A DNA stretch of 13,064 nt from Phytohabitans sp036906915 (GCF_036906915.1 NZ_JBAKHX010000130.1:1-13064), one strand, 5' to 3'; positions 6,565 to 13,064 are shown, counted from the first letter of the stretch. Notes: a model not told the origin generated them from the letters alone. Translations and numbers: made by a program.

Positions 6565-8142
6565 ATGAGCGTGTCGCTCGTGTACCTGCTGCTGCGGCAG
6601 GTCCTGCAGATGTTGACCCAACTCGCCCGCGACGATGGCGCCAAGGACGTCGAGCTGCTTGTGCTGCGACGTCAGGTCGCGGTGCTCCGCCGGCAGGTGA
6701 CCCGTCCGGATCTGCGGCCCGAAGATCGGGTGGTGTTGGCGGCGTTGTCACGGCTGCTGCCCCGCACACGCTGGTCGGCGTTCTTCGTCACCCCGGCCAC
6801 CTTGCTGCGCTGGCATCGGCAGCTCATCGCCCGGCATTGGACGTTCCCGCACGCCCGAGCCGGCCGGCCACCCGTGGACAAGGAGATCCGGGATCTGGTG
6901 CTGCGTCTGGCAACCGAGAACCCAATTTGGGGACACCGCCGAGTGCACGGCGAACTCGTGGGTCTGGGCTACCGGGTCGCGGCCAGCACCGTTTGGAAGA
7001 TCCTTCACGAAGCGGGCGTCGACCCGGCACCGCGCCGCAGCGGGCCGACGTGGAAGCAGTTCCTGACCGCCCAAGCGCACACCATCATCGCCTGCGACTT
7101 CTTCACCGTGGACACGGTGCTGCTGCAACGCATCTACGTGCTGTTCTTCCTCGAACTCGCCACCCGTCGCGTACACATCGCTGGCGTGACCGCGCATCCG
7201 ACCGGCGCCTGGGTGACCCAGCAAGCCCCCAACCTGCTGATGGACCTCGACGGTCGACTCGCCGGTCTGCGGTTCCTGCTGCGCGACCGGGACGCCAAGT
7301 TCACCACGATGTTCGACGCCGTGTTCACCGCCGCGGGAATTGAGGTCTTACGTAGTCCACCGCAGGCACCTCGCGCGAACGCATACGCCGAACGCTGGGT
7401 CGGTACAGTCCGCCGCGAGTGCACCGACCGGCTCCTCATCGTCAACCAACAGCAGCTGACCCAGGTGCTGACCGAGTACGCCCGGCACTACAACTATCAC
7501 AGGCCGCACCGCGCCTTGCAGCAACAGCCACCGCAACCACGGCCGCGCGTCGTCGACCTCGACACGGCGCAGGTCCGGCGACGACCGATCCTCGGCGGAC
7601 TGATCAACGAGTACGCGCAGGCAGCGCAACCGAACCCCAATTCCCGAGCCCCACACGCCGCGATGACTGAGCAGCAGGACACCCCCGAGCCCGACCACGA
7701 AGCCATCCGCGCCCGCGCCCTGCTCGCAGACTGCAACACCAAACTCGCCCGCCACCGCGCCGCCCTGGAAGAAGGCGCCGACCCAAAGATCGTGACCGGG
7801 TGGATCGCCGAGGTCGAACTCGAACGCCGCCGCGCCCTCGCCGTCCTCAACCAACCCCCACCCAAACCAGCCCAGCGCATGACCCAAGAACAGATCAGCG
7901 ACCTCGTGACCAGGCTCGGCAACATCCTCACCGTGCTGCGCGAGGCCGACCCCACCGACCGCGCCGAGGTCTACCAGCAGCTCCGGCTGCGGCTGACCTA
8001 CCACCCGGCAGAACAGAAAGTCCGCGTCCAGGCACAGCCTGACGCGGACTCATATGGGAAAAAGGTTCGTGTCCGAGGCCGGATCGATACCGTAACCCCA
8101 CACGAGCCGTTGACTGACGTCCACATTGCCATCGAACCATAG
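6565..8142 (+). CDS. integrase-core transposase copy 2, fused in frame to a serine recombinase C-terminus
   Basis: Residues 1-363 are identical to the copy 1 transposase, with the DDE set at Asp178, Asp241 and Glu276. The element carries no stop codon. From codon 364 the frame continues into the genuine reading frame of a truncated serine recombinase and ends at 8142, giving a chimera of about 525 residues. The added ~160 residues contain the helical/coiled-coil region found near the C-terminus of large serine recombinases. As an alternative start, GTG 6544 adds seven residues. Whether the tail alters transposase activity is unknown. It could also be tolerated, since copy 1 shows that the family core ends near residue 354. 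No ribosome binding site stands out before the ATG. Confidence 0.85.
   Translation: MSVSLVYLLLRQVLQMLTQLARDDGAKDVELLVLRRQVAVLRRQVTRPDLRPEDRVVLAALSRLLPRTRWSAFFVTPATLLRWHRQLIARHWTFPHARAGRPPVDKEIRDLVLRLATENPIWGHRRVHGELVGLGYRVAASTVWKILHEAGVDPAPRRSGPTWKQFLTAQAHTIIACDFFTVDTVLLQRIYVLFFLELATRRVHIAGVTAHPTGAWVTQQAPNLLMDLDGRLAGLRFLLRDRDAKFTTMFDAVFTAAGIEVLRSPPQAPRANAYAERWVGTVRRECTDRLLIVNQQQLTQVLTEYARHYNYHRPHRALQQQPPQPRPRVVDLDTAQVRRRPILGGLINEYAQAAQPNPNSRAPHAAMTEQQDTPEPDHEAIRARALLADCNTKLARHRAALEEGADPKIVTGWIAEVELERRRALAVLNQPPPKPAQRMTQEQISDLVTRLGNILTVLREADPTDRAEVYQQLRLRLTYHPAEQKVRVQAQPDADSYGKKVRVRGRIDTVTPHEPLTDVHIAIEP
7645..7655 (-). repeat. right terminal inverted repeat, IS copy 2
   Basis: The plus strand reads CGAGCCCCACA, identical to the right end of copy 1. 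The transposase frame continues through it into recombinase sequence. Confidence 0.85.
7656..8142 (+). pseudogene. large serine recombinase, C-terminal fragment
   Basis: Downstream of the IS end the frame reads ARALLADCNTKLARHRAALE, then DPKIVTGWIAEVELERRRAL, then LREADPTDRAEVYQQLRLRL. This is the long helical region and final beta segment of actinobacterial large serine recombinases, the region that in this group controls integration versus excision. The resolvase, Recombinase and zinc-ribbon domains are missing. It is not the missing part of the 4188-5361 recombinase, which has its own, different and complete C-terminus. So two separate recombinases have left remnants here. The last ~25 residues (after VRVRGRI) look less conserved and may be post-truncation drift or a run into former att DNA. 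Confidence 0.8.
8068..8077 (+). repeat. decamer shared by both recombinase 3' ends (copy 2)
   Basis: CGTGTCCGAG, the same as 5365-5374. Here it lies inside the last codons of the recombinase fragment. It is a possible att half-site or a conserved coding end. Confidence 0.3.
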
Positions 8143-8183
8143 ATTTCGGCCGCTCTGTTCTGACCATGACCCGACGTGATGGT

Positions 8184-8202
8184 GGCAGCTGATGAAGCTG
8201 CC
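8184..8202. terminator. perfect 7-bp hairpin between convergent genes
   Basis: GGCAGCT and AGCTGCC flank the loop GATGA. The hairpin sits in the 182-base gap between the recombinase fragment (plus strand, ends 8142) and the cupin gene (minus strand, ends 8325). A bidirectional terminator would be useful at that point. It has no T-tract on either strand, so it is only a candidate. I see no gene in the gap. Confidence 0.35.
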
Positions 8203-8324
8203 GTTGTGCGTAGGGGTCAGATCCCTGTGCACCGCGTCGTTCCGCGCGGCGTGGCTAGAGTCGACCAGGTGCGTGTACCAGCAAGCATCCCGGTCGAGCA
8301 GTACCTTCTCAGCCGCCTCCGCGA

Positions 8325-8738
8325 TCAGGCGCTGGTGGGAGGGGCTGTGGTGTACTCGGTGTCGCTGACTGGTTCGAGCCAGTGGACGACGTCGTGCTGG
8401 TCGTCTGTTTCGTTGATGGCGAGGTGGACCATGAGTCGGTTGGGTGCGGCGCCGTGCCAGTGTTCCTCGTCGGCTTCGAACAGGACGCGGTCGCCGGGGC
8501 GGATGATTTCGATGGGTCCGCCTCGGCGCTGACACAGGCCGATGCCTTCGGTGACGAAGACGGTCTGGCTGAGTGGGTGACGGTGCCAGTGGGTACGGGC
8601 GCCGGGCATGAAGTGCACCAGGTTCGCCCTCACCCGTGAGGGCGGGGGTGCGGCGGCGACCGCGTCGATGTAGACGTCGCCGGTGAACCAGTCATTGGGT
8701 CCTTTGGCGGTATCAAGGGAACTGCGGGTGATCTGCAT
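8325..8738 (-). CDS. small cupin, bacterial (R)-hydroxynitrile-lyase-like
   Basis: This 137-residue single-domain cupin has motif 1 HWHRHPLSQTVFVTEGIG and motif 2 PGDRVLFEADEEHWHGAAPN. The metal ligands are His52, His54, Gln58 and His93. Gln replaces the usual cupin Glu, which is the ligand set known from the Granulicella tundricola manganese-dependent hydroxynitrile lyase (H53, H55, Q59, H94). The N-terminus GPNDWFTGDVYID and the block HGAAPN...HLAI (with His105) also match that group from memory. It may cleave or form cyanohydrins or act on another carbonyl substrate. Many relatives are uncharacterised. The ATG at 8738 is chosen because AAGGAAG precedes it at the right distance. The frame stays open upstream, but that part is antisense-like low-complexity sequence. 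The gene overlaps the upstream regulator by 26 bp, so the two are co-transcribed. Confidence 0.8.
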   Translation of the reverse strand: MQITRSSLDTAKGPNDWFTGDVYIDAVAAAPPPSRVRANLVHFMPGARTHWHRHPLSQTVFVTEGIGLCQRRGGPIEIIRPGDRVLFEADEEHWHGAAPNRLMVHLAINETDDQHDVVHWLEPVSDTEYTTAPPTSA

Positions 8739-9675
8739 CAGCTTCCTTCGGTGTCGTGGACCGCGCCTGGGTGGTGCCCCTGAGCGGCCCGGCCGATGTC
8801 TGGTCCGGGGATTCGGCGGCGACGGTGGTGGCTGCCCAGGAGGCGAGCAGGCGGAGGCGTTCAGCGGACGGCGACCCGGGTTCGGCGGTGTACACAAGCA
8901 GCACAAGGCCCGGCTCGGCGGTGATGGCAAGCTCCTCATAGACGAGGGTGAGGTCACCGACGACGGGATGGTTGAACCGCTTGGTGCCGGTGCCGTGGGT
9001 TCGCACGTTGTGGTCCGACCACAGCCGGCGGAAGATTACGCTGCGGGTGGAGAGCTCGCCGACGAGGTCCTGGATCCCGCGGTTGTGCGGGTCGCGGCCG
9101 GCCTCGGTGCGCATGACGCCGACGCACATCTCGGCGAGCCGGTCCCAGTCGGGGTAGAAGTCGCGGGATGCTGGGTCGAGGAACTGGAATCTGGCCAGGT
9201 TCGGCAGGCGTCCGCCGTCGCCGATCACCGGTGAGTAGAACGCTCGGCCGAGCGCGTTGGTGGTGAGGAGGTTCTGTTGTGGGTCTCGGACGAATGCGAC
9301 GGCGTCGGTGATGGCCTCCAGCGCCCATCGCAGGCTCGGGCGTGCGGCGGCTTTGGTGGCGGCGCGGCGTCGGGGCCGCCCCGAGGTCGGGATGCCGTCG
9401 GCGGCGCGGGCGAGGTCGAACAGGTGCGCGCGTTCGGTCTCGTCGAGCTGCAGCGCGCGGGCGAGGGCTTCCAAGACGCTGGACGACGCGCCAGCGATCT
9501 GGCCGCGTTCGAGGCGTGCGTAATATTCCACGCTCAGTCCGGCGACCGACGCGACCTCGCTGCGCCGAAGGCCGGGGACACGGCGGCTGCGCGTGGGCGG
9601 CAGGCCAACCTGCTCGGGGGTCAGCCGGGCGCGTCGCGTGGTCAGGAACTCGCGTACCTCGGAACGGTTGTCCAC
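8713..9675 (-). CDS. XRE-family regulator with MmyB-like ligand-binding domain
   Basis: This 320-residue protein starts VDNRSEVREFLTTRRARLTP. It has an HTH_31/XRE helix-turn-helix at about 35-62 (VPGLRRSEVASVAGLSVEYY and ARLERG), then a linker rich in Arg and Ala. A PAS-like MmyB ligand-binding domain follows (about 118-290, with LLTTNALGRAFYSPV and FNHPVVGDLTLVYEEL). I chose GTG 9675 because relatives start at this DNRxEVREFL block. An in-frame ATG at 9741 would add 22 atypical residues. It is divergent from the alcohol dehydrogenase operon and overlaps the cupin. The usual reading for this family is a small-molecule-responsive regulator, often a repressor, of the neighbouring oxidoreductase genes. 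The ligand is unknown. Confidence 0.85.
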   Translation of the reverse strand: MDNRSEVREFLTTRRARLTPEQVGLPPTRSRRVPGLRRSEVASVAGLSVEYYARLERGQIAGASSSVLEALARALQLDETERAHLFDLARAADGIPTSGRPRRRAATKAAARPSLRWALEAITDAVAFVRDPQQNLLTTNALGRAFYSPVIGDGGRLPNLARFQFLDPASRDFYPDWDRLAEMCVGVMRTEAGRDPHNRGIQDLVGELSTRSVIFRRLWSDHNVRTHGTGTKRFNHPVVGDLTLVYEELAITAEPGLVLLVYTAEPGSPSAERLRLLASWAATTVAAESPDQTSAGPLRGTTQARSTTPKEADADHPQFP

Positions 9676-9710
9676 CTGTTGAGCGTAGGCCGCGGCGACG
9701 CTGTACGCCG

Positions 9711-9738
9711 TTGACCAGGGGTTCCCTGTCAGTACACC
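9711..9738 (+). promoter_or_regulatory. candidate promoter in the divergent regulator/dehydrogenase interval
   Basis: TTGACC (9711-9716) and TACACC (9733-9738) are separated by 16 bp. They point toward the dehydrogenase at 9837 and would leave a leader of about 90 bases. The interval from 9676 to 9836 separates divergent genes, so an operator for the XRE regulator is expected here. I could not find a clear inverted repeat. Confidence 0.3.
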
Positions 9739-9836
9739 CATCCACAGGGACTTCTCGCTGTTCAGACCAGCGCGTTCACTGGATGTCGTGGCCCGCGGGG
9801 CTGTCCTGATCGAAGCGGTGAACGGAGCACACGACC

Positions 9837-10856
9837 ATGCGTGGAGTTGTCATGTACGGGGCCGGGGATGTGCGGGTCGAGGAGCGCGAAGACCCCAAGA
9901 TCGTCGAGCCGACCGACGCGATCATCCGCCTGGCCGCGACCTGCATCTGCGGCAGCGACCTGTGGCCGTACCGCGGCGCCGAGCCGGTCGAGCAGCAGGT
10001 GATGGGCCACGAGTACGTCGGCGTCGTCCAGCAGGTCGGGTCAGAGGTCCGCACCATCAAGGTCGGCGACTTCGTCGTCGGCTCCTTCTGGGCCTCCGAC
10101 AACACCTGCCAGATCTGCACGGCCGGCTACCAGGCGTACTGCGTGCACCGCGTCCTGATGGGCACCATCGGCACCCAAGCCGAGCTGGCCCGCATCCCGC
10201 TCGCCGACGGGACTCTCGTCGCGACCCCCGGTCAGCCCGACCCCGACCTCATCCCGTCGCTGATGGCGACCTCCGACGTGCTCGGCACCGGCTGGTTCGC
10301 GGCCGTCGCAGCCCAGGCCGGGCCCGGCAAAACCGTTGCGGTCGTCGGTGACGGCGCGGTCGGCCTACTCGGCATCCTGGCCGCCCAGCAACTCGGTGCC
10401 GAACGCATCATCGCGTTCAGCCGCCACGCCGACCGGCAGGCACTCGCGCAAGAGTTCGGCGCCACCGACATTGTGACCGAACGCGGCGACGCCGGTGTCG
10501 AGAAGGTCAAGGAGCTGACCAGCGGTCTGGGCGCGCACAGCGTGATCGAGGCTGTCGGCACCCAGCAAGCCATGATGCAGGCCATCGGCTCGACCCGTCC
10601 CGGTGGCCACGTCGGCTTCGTGGGGGTCTCCCACGACGTCGCCATCCCCGGCGACGAGCTGTTCATGGCGGGCGTTCACCTCCACGGCGGCCCCGCCCCC
10701 GTCCGGCAGTTCCTGCCCGAGCTGATCCAGCTGATCTGGGACCGCACCATCGACCCCGGCAAGGTCTTCGACCTCACCCTGCCGCTCGACCGGGCCGCAG
10801 AGGGCTACCAGGCAATGGACCAGCGCACCGCCACCAAGGTCCTACTCACGCTCTGA
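9837..10856 (+). CDS. zinc-dependent medium-chain alcohol dehydrogenase
   Basis: This 339-residue enzyme would oxidise an alcohol or reduce an aldehyde/ketone with NAD(P). The GroES-like N-terminal domain has the catalytic zinc site Cys38 (CICGSD) and GHE at 57-59. The structural zinc loop is SDNTCQICTAGYQAYC, in which Asp88 takes the place of the first of the usual four cysteines (Asp88, Cys91, Cys94, Cys102). The Rossmann fold shows TVAVVGDGAVGLLG at about 166-179. Length and motifs are complete. GGAG lies upstream of the ATG at an acceptable distance. It is the first gene of a plus-strand operon with a lipoprotein and an SDR, divergent from an XRE regulator that probably controls it. The substrate is unknown. 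Co-location with the cupin suggests carbonyl or aldehyde metabolism. Confidence 0.9.
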   Translation: MRGVVMYGAGDVRVEEREDPKIVEPTDAIIRLAATCICGSDLWPYRGAEPVEQQVMGHEYVGVVQQVGSEVRTIKVGDFVVGSFWASDNTCQICTAGYQAYCVHRVLMGTIGTQAELARIPLADGTLVATPGQPDPDLIPSLMATSDVLGTGWFAAVAAQAGPGKTVAVVGDGAVGLLGILAAQQLGAERIIAFSRHADRQALAQEFGATDIVTERGDAGVEKVKELTSGLGAHSVIEAVGTQQAMMQAIGSTRPGGHVGFVGVSHDVAIPGDELFMAGVHLHGGPAPVRQFLPELIQLIWDRTIDPGKVFDLTLPLDRAAEGYQAMDQRTATKVLLTL

Positions 10857-10912
10857 AGCGACAGCCCGTCCGAATGCCGTCCCGGACAACCTCAATGACA
10901 CATGGAGACGCC

Positions 10913-11437
10913 ATGCCAGCCTCACGCACGGCCGCCTACGCAGCGCTGTTGACGGTCGTCGCACTGACCGCTACCGGCTGCGGTGACAACGTCCAATCCG
11001 GCGACACCCGCGGTGGAACACCATCCACATCGCCGTCGCCCACCCGCACCAACTCCTCGCCCAACCAGGAAGAGCAGATGAAGATCCAGATCGCCATCGG
11101 CAATCAGCGCTTTCAGGCCACGATCCTCGACAGCGCCGCCGGCCGTGACCTCATCGCCCAGCTACCCCTGACCATCGACATGACCGATCACGGCTCGGTG
11201 GAGAAGACCGGCCCGCTACCGGCACCGCTGTCACTGGATGGCCAACCAGACGGCGCGGATCCCGACGCCGGAGATGTCGGCTACTACGCACCCGGCAACG
11301 ATCTCGTCTTCTACTACGGCGATCAGTCGTACTTCCCCGGCATCGTGATCATCGGTCGTCTGGACGGTGACGCCGCCAGCCGCATCGTCGACATGGACGG
11401 CGCCATCACGGCGACCGTCGAGGCCCGCGCCGGCTGA
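10913..11437 (+). CDS. lipoprotein with cyclophilin-like domain
   Basis: This 174-residue secreted lipoprotein starts with a signal peptide (MPASRTAAYAALLTVVALTA). The lipobox-like ATGC places the lipidated cysteine at residue 23. A Ser/Thr/Pro-rich linker of about 40 residues follows. The remaining ~110 residues form a cyclophilin-like fold (PF18050 type), seen as FQATILDSAAGRDLIAQLP, then DPDAGDVGYYAPGNDLVFYY, then FPGIVIIGRLD. These domains resemble cyclophilin in structure but usually lack the prolyl-isomerase active site. Their role beside dehydrogenases is not known. The ATG at 10913 has GGAGA five bases upstream and begins the signal peptide exactly. An in-frame ATG at 10874 would spoil it. 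The gene lies 56 bp after the dehydrogenase and 30 bp before the SDR stump, in one operon. Confidence 0.85.
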   Translation: MPASRTAAYAALLTVVALTATGCGDNVQSGDTRGGTPSTSPSPTRTNSSPNQEEQMKIQIAIGNQRFQATILDSAAGRDLIAQLPLTIDMTDHGSVEKTGPLPAPLSLDGQPDGADPDAGDVGYYAPGNDLVFYYGDQSYFPGIVIIGRLDGDAASRIVDMDGAITATVEARAG

Positions 11438-11467
11438 GCCTCGCTACCGGCCCCACCAGGAGACACG

Positions 11468-11537
11468 ATGAACCCCACCTACGACTTCACCGGTCAGGTC
11501 GCGCTGGTCACCGGCGCCACCTCGGGCATGGGACTGC
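11468..11537 (+). pseudogene. short-chain dehydrogenase/reductase, 5' stump
   Basis: After AGGAGA and an ATG, the frame encodes MNPTYDFTGQVALVTGATSG then MGL. This is the start of a classical SDR with the cofactor motif TGxxxGxG. After codon 23 the sequence changes abruptly to antisense Tn3 transposase DNA. The frame stays open to 11773, but that continuation is not SDR-like. Intact SDRs are about 250 residues, so over 90 percent is missing. It was the third gene of the dehydrogenase operon, and its loss removes one enzyme from the cluster. Confidence 0.85.
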
Positions 11538-11862
11538 GGGTGTCCAGGTCGAGTTCGAATGTGCCGTGCAGGGCCACGTTGGACCAGCACAGCGGGGTCA
11601 GGCCGCGAAGGTCGTGCGGGGTGAGCCGTCCGGCCCATTCGGGTGCGTCGAGGACCCGGTCGACCAGGCGGGTGTTGATGAGCACCAGGGCGGATTGCAG
11701 CAGGTGCAGGGCGAGCATGGAGATCTCCTGCGCTTCGCGGTCGGCGCCGGGCAGTTCGGCGTCGCGGCCGTAGTGGATGGCAACGTTCGCCGAGTTCCAC
11801 TGTTCGACGACTTGGAGCCCTTCGTGGATCTCGCGGCGCAGATCGGGGTCGGCGAGGTGGGC
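11537..11862 (-). pseudogene. tnpA: Tn3-family transposase TnpA, C-terminal remnant
   Basis: On the minus strand the frame reads AHLADPDLRREIHEGLQVVE, then QWNSANVAIHYGRD, REAQEISMLALHLLQSALVL, INTRLVDRVLDAPEWAGRL and GLTPLCWSNVALHGTFELDL, ending at DTR. This is unmistakably the last ~110 residues of a Tn3-family TnpA, which makes the staggered cuts and joins during replicative transposition. Both the upstream ~850 residues and the last few residues with the 38-bp terminal repeat are lost. On one side it abuts the stop codon of the 11863-12480 gene in the same frame, and on the other it abuts the SDR stump. No resolvase or passenger gene is visible. Confidence 0.85.
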
Positions 11863-12480
11863 TTACGCTTTGAACGGGTTGTTGTACCACTGGATCCACC
11901 GTTCGTAGCCGTCCCAGTCAGGTGCCTTGGTCGGCGCTTCCCGTGGCCAGCCTACGGTTACGCGGTATCCGCGTGGAATGGTCTTCCAGTACGTGGCCTG
12001 CCACGGGATCAAGGTTTCCCATCGTTCGCTGCCGGGCACGACAGCGAACCGAGTGTGCCACCGGATGTGGGAAGCCACCCGATCGCGATCGAGGCCGGCC
12101 ACCTCGACCTCATCGGGATCAAGGCCGGCCGACTCATCGAGGAAGCGGCTCCAGTCCGGCTTGGCCAGAGCCTCCCAGCGTGCGCCGCCGCGTGAGGTCA
12201 TCCCGTACGACATGACCGGCCCGCAGCCGTGTAGCGCCGCCTCGATCTCGGATCGGTGCAGGGATCGGCCCAAGTCTTCGCGGTCGTCACTGCACCGCGG
12301 CCCATAGGCGTCGATGAACCCGCCGCGAAAGAGCCGATCCACCAGGTTCAGCAGGGCGTCCGGATCCAGTCCATGCCCTGGACGGTTCAGTGGCACCTCC
12401 AGCTCTTCCCAGAGCAGCCAGTCCAGATGCACCCGGCCTGTGACCACGACATCCAGCAGCCAGAATTCCGCCTCATCCAT
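11863..12480 (-). CDS. hypothetical protein, unrecognised
   Basis: This 205-residue soluble protein starts MDEAEFWLLDVVVTGRVHLD and is rich in Trp, Asp and Arg. The N-terminal ~100 residues, with alternating helices and the block SYGMTSRGGARWEALAKPDW, resemble a winged-helix-like arrangement (the phrase GLTPxGGARWE is common in such proteins). The C-terminal part (HIRWHTRFAVVPGSERWETL and WYNNPFKA) is not recognised. ATG 12480 and GTG 12486 are both possible starts, and neither has a clear ribosome binding site. A TTGACA on the minus strand at 12562-12557 could be a -35 box, without a convincing -10. The stop abuts the Tn3 remnant in frame, so the true C-terminus may have been altered at that junction. 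I cannot assign a function. Confidence 0.6.
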   Translation of the reverse strand: MDEAEFWLLDVVVTGRVHLDWLLWEELEVPLNRPGHGLDPDALLNLVDRLFRGGFIDAYGPRCSDDREDLGRSLHRSEIEAALHGCGPVMSYGMTSRGGARWEALAKPDWSRFLDESAGLDPDEVEVAGLDRDRVASHIRWHTRFAVVPGSERWETLIPWQATYWKTIPRGYRVTVGWPREAPTKAPDWDGYERWIQWYNNPFKA

Positions 12481-12486
12481 GGGCAC

Positions 12487-13064
12487 GAAGCCACATCCCG
12501 ATGTCCACAGCCAGGAAACGTCGCGCTGACGAAGTGACCTCGACAGCCTCAGGTGTCAAGAATTGCTTGGGCAATGCTTCTCCAGCCGAATGCTCGCGCG
12601 CGGCGTCCACCTCGATGCCGCTTCGTCGACACCCGCCTTTGAGGTCCAGGATTCGACCCGCCCGGCGCGCCAGATCAGGGCCCGGGCGGTGACCGCCACG
12701 CTCGTCGATGCCGACAGCGGCAAGCAACAGCGGCTGAGCCCACCATGCCGGTCGACCGGCCTCACCGGCGGGCAGTGGGCACGATTCTCTCATTCATGCG
12801 AATCATGGTGCCATCGCCGCGCAATGGCCGGCAAGCGTGGAAAAGATACCGCCCGAGCCGACCACCACGCGCGGCCGCCGATCAGAAAAGCTCCAGGTAC
12901 CCAAGATCACATACGCGCTCATCGGCATGACCGAGCGCGGGCGGAACCTACCTGCCGTGACGGTGAGCCAAGGGTCGGCTCGCGGAGCACACGCACTGCG
13001 CAGTTGGCCGCGGAAGGAAGCCGGGGATCCGGGCAGGGGCGTCGCCCGCCGTTTCGCGTGCTGG
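12487..13064. other. region without an identifiable gene
   Basis: Several short frames overlap here on both strands, and none has a recognisable family, a good start and a ribosome binding site together. On the plus strand one frame stays open from a TGA near 12740 to the window edge and contains KLQVPKITYALIGMTERG. It could be part of a gene continuing to the right, but open frames of this size are common by chance at this GC content. The mixed, low-coherence coding signal fits degraded DNA. Confidence 0.4.

Larger units (their letters stand above)
6482..7655 (+). mobile_element. insertion sequence copy 2 (1174 bp, integrase-core type)
   Basis: This is the second copy of the element at 1244-2417, in the same orientation and offset by 5238 bases. 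The boundaries were set by where the two copies diverge on each side, and they coincide with the inverted repeats. The left flank is the short spacer after the nucleotidyltransferase gene. The right flank is the middle of a serine recombinase C-terminal region. The adjacent bases (GGCC and CGCC) do not make a clear target duplication, and no N-terminal half of that recombinase lies to the left. The lack of divergence between the copies implies recent duplication or gene conversion. Confidence 0.9.

Noticed and set aside
8050..8535. Minus-strand frame overlapping the end of the cupin and the recombinase fragment
   Set aside because: It overlaps two better-supported genes on either side, has no recognisable domain and no ribosome binding site.
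12501..12930. Several short frames on both strands near the right edge as candidate small genes
   Set aside because: None has a family match I recognise, a ribosome binding site and a coherent composition. They are reported only as a region without an identifiable gene.

Overview
The window is high-GC DNA with GTG starts, purine-rich Shine-Dalgarno sites and actinobacterial-type serine recombinases and integrase-core transposases. It most likely comes from an actinomycete chromosome or large plasmid. I cannot name a genus from the sequence alone. It holds no complete rRNA or tRNA, and I see no CRISPR array.

Left edge (1-936): the tail of a gene entering from the left, then a stand-alone HAD-like protein (225-812) with a good ribosome binding site. 

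Mobile-element wreckage (937-8142): this stretch starts with the 3' end of a group II intron on the minus strand. The last part of the maturase, a textbook 34-nt domain V and a domain VI are all recognisable. An insertion sequence cuts the intron off at 1243/1244. That IS occurs twice as a 1174-bp direct repeat (1244-2417 and 6482-7655), apparently identical, with TGTSGGGCTCG terminal inverted repeats. Its transposase frame has no stop codon inside the element, so the protein runs out into whatever lies next door. Copy 2 is thereby fused in frame to the C-terminal part of a large serine recombinase. Between the two copies lie an IS3-type orfB truncated at both ends, a second and related IS on the minus strand (2913-4187) with its own inverted repeats, an N-terminally truncated serine recombinase, and an ATGA-overlapping gene pair (5511-6427). 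The second gene of that pair is a DUF6036/AbiEii-like nucleotidyltransferase, so the pair resembles a toxin-antitoxin or abortive-infection module. None of the IS copies has a convincing target duplication and the two sides of each copy belong to unrelated elements, so the region has been rearranged by recombination or deletion.

Redox cluster (8325-11537): a minus-strand MmyB-like XRE regulator and a small cupin overlap by 26 bp. They are divergent from a plus-strand operon of a zinc-dependent medium-chain alcohol dehydrogenase, a lipoprotein with a cyclophilin-like domain, and a short-chain dehydrogenase. The cupin has the His-His-Gln-His metal-ligand pattern of bacterial cupin-type (R)-hydroxynitrile lyases. 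The SDR breaks off after 23 codons.

Right edge (11537-13064): the SDR stump is joined to a minus-strand remnant of a Tn3-family transposase C-terminus, which abuts the stop codon of an unrecognised minus-strand gene (11863-12480). The last 580 bases hold no gene I can identify.

The window reads as an accessory region with two parts: a nested IS, intron and recombinase graveyard carrying one plausible intact defence-like pair, and a small regulated oxidoreductase cluster damaged at its far end by a lost Tn3 element.
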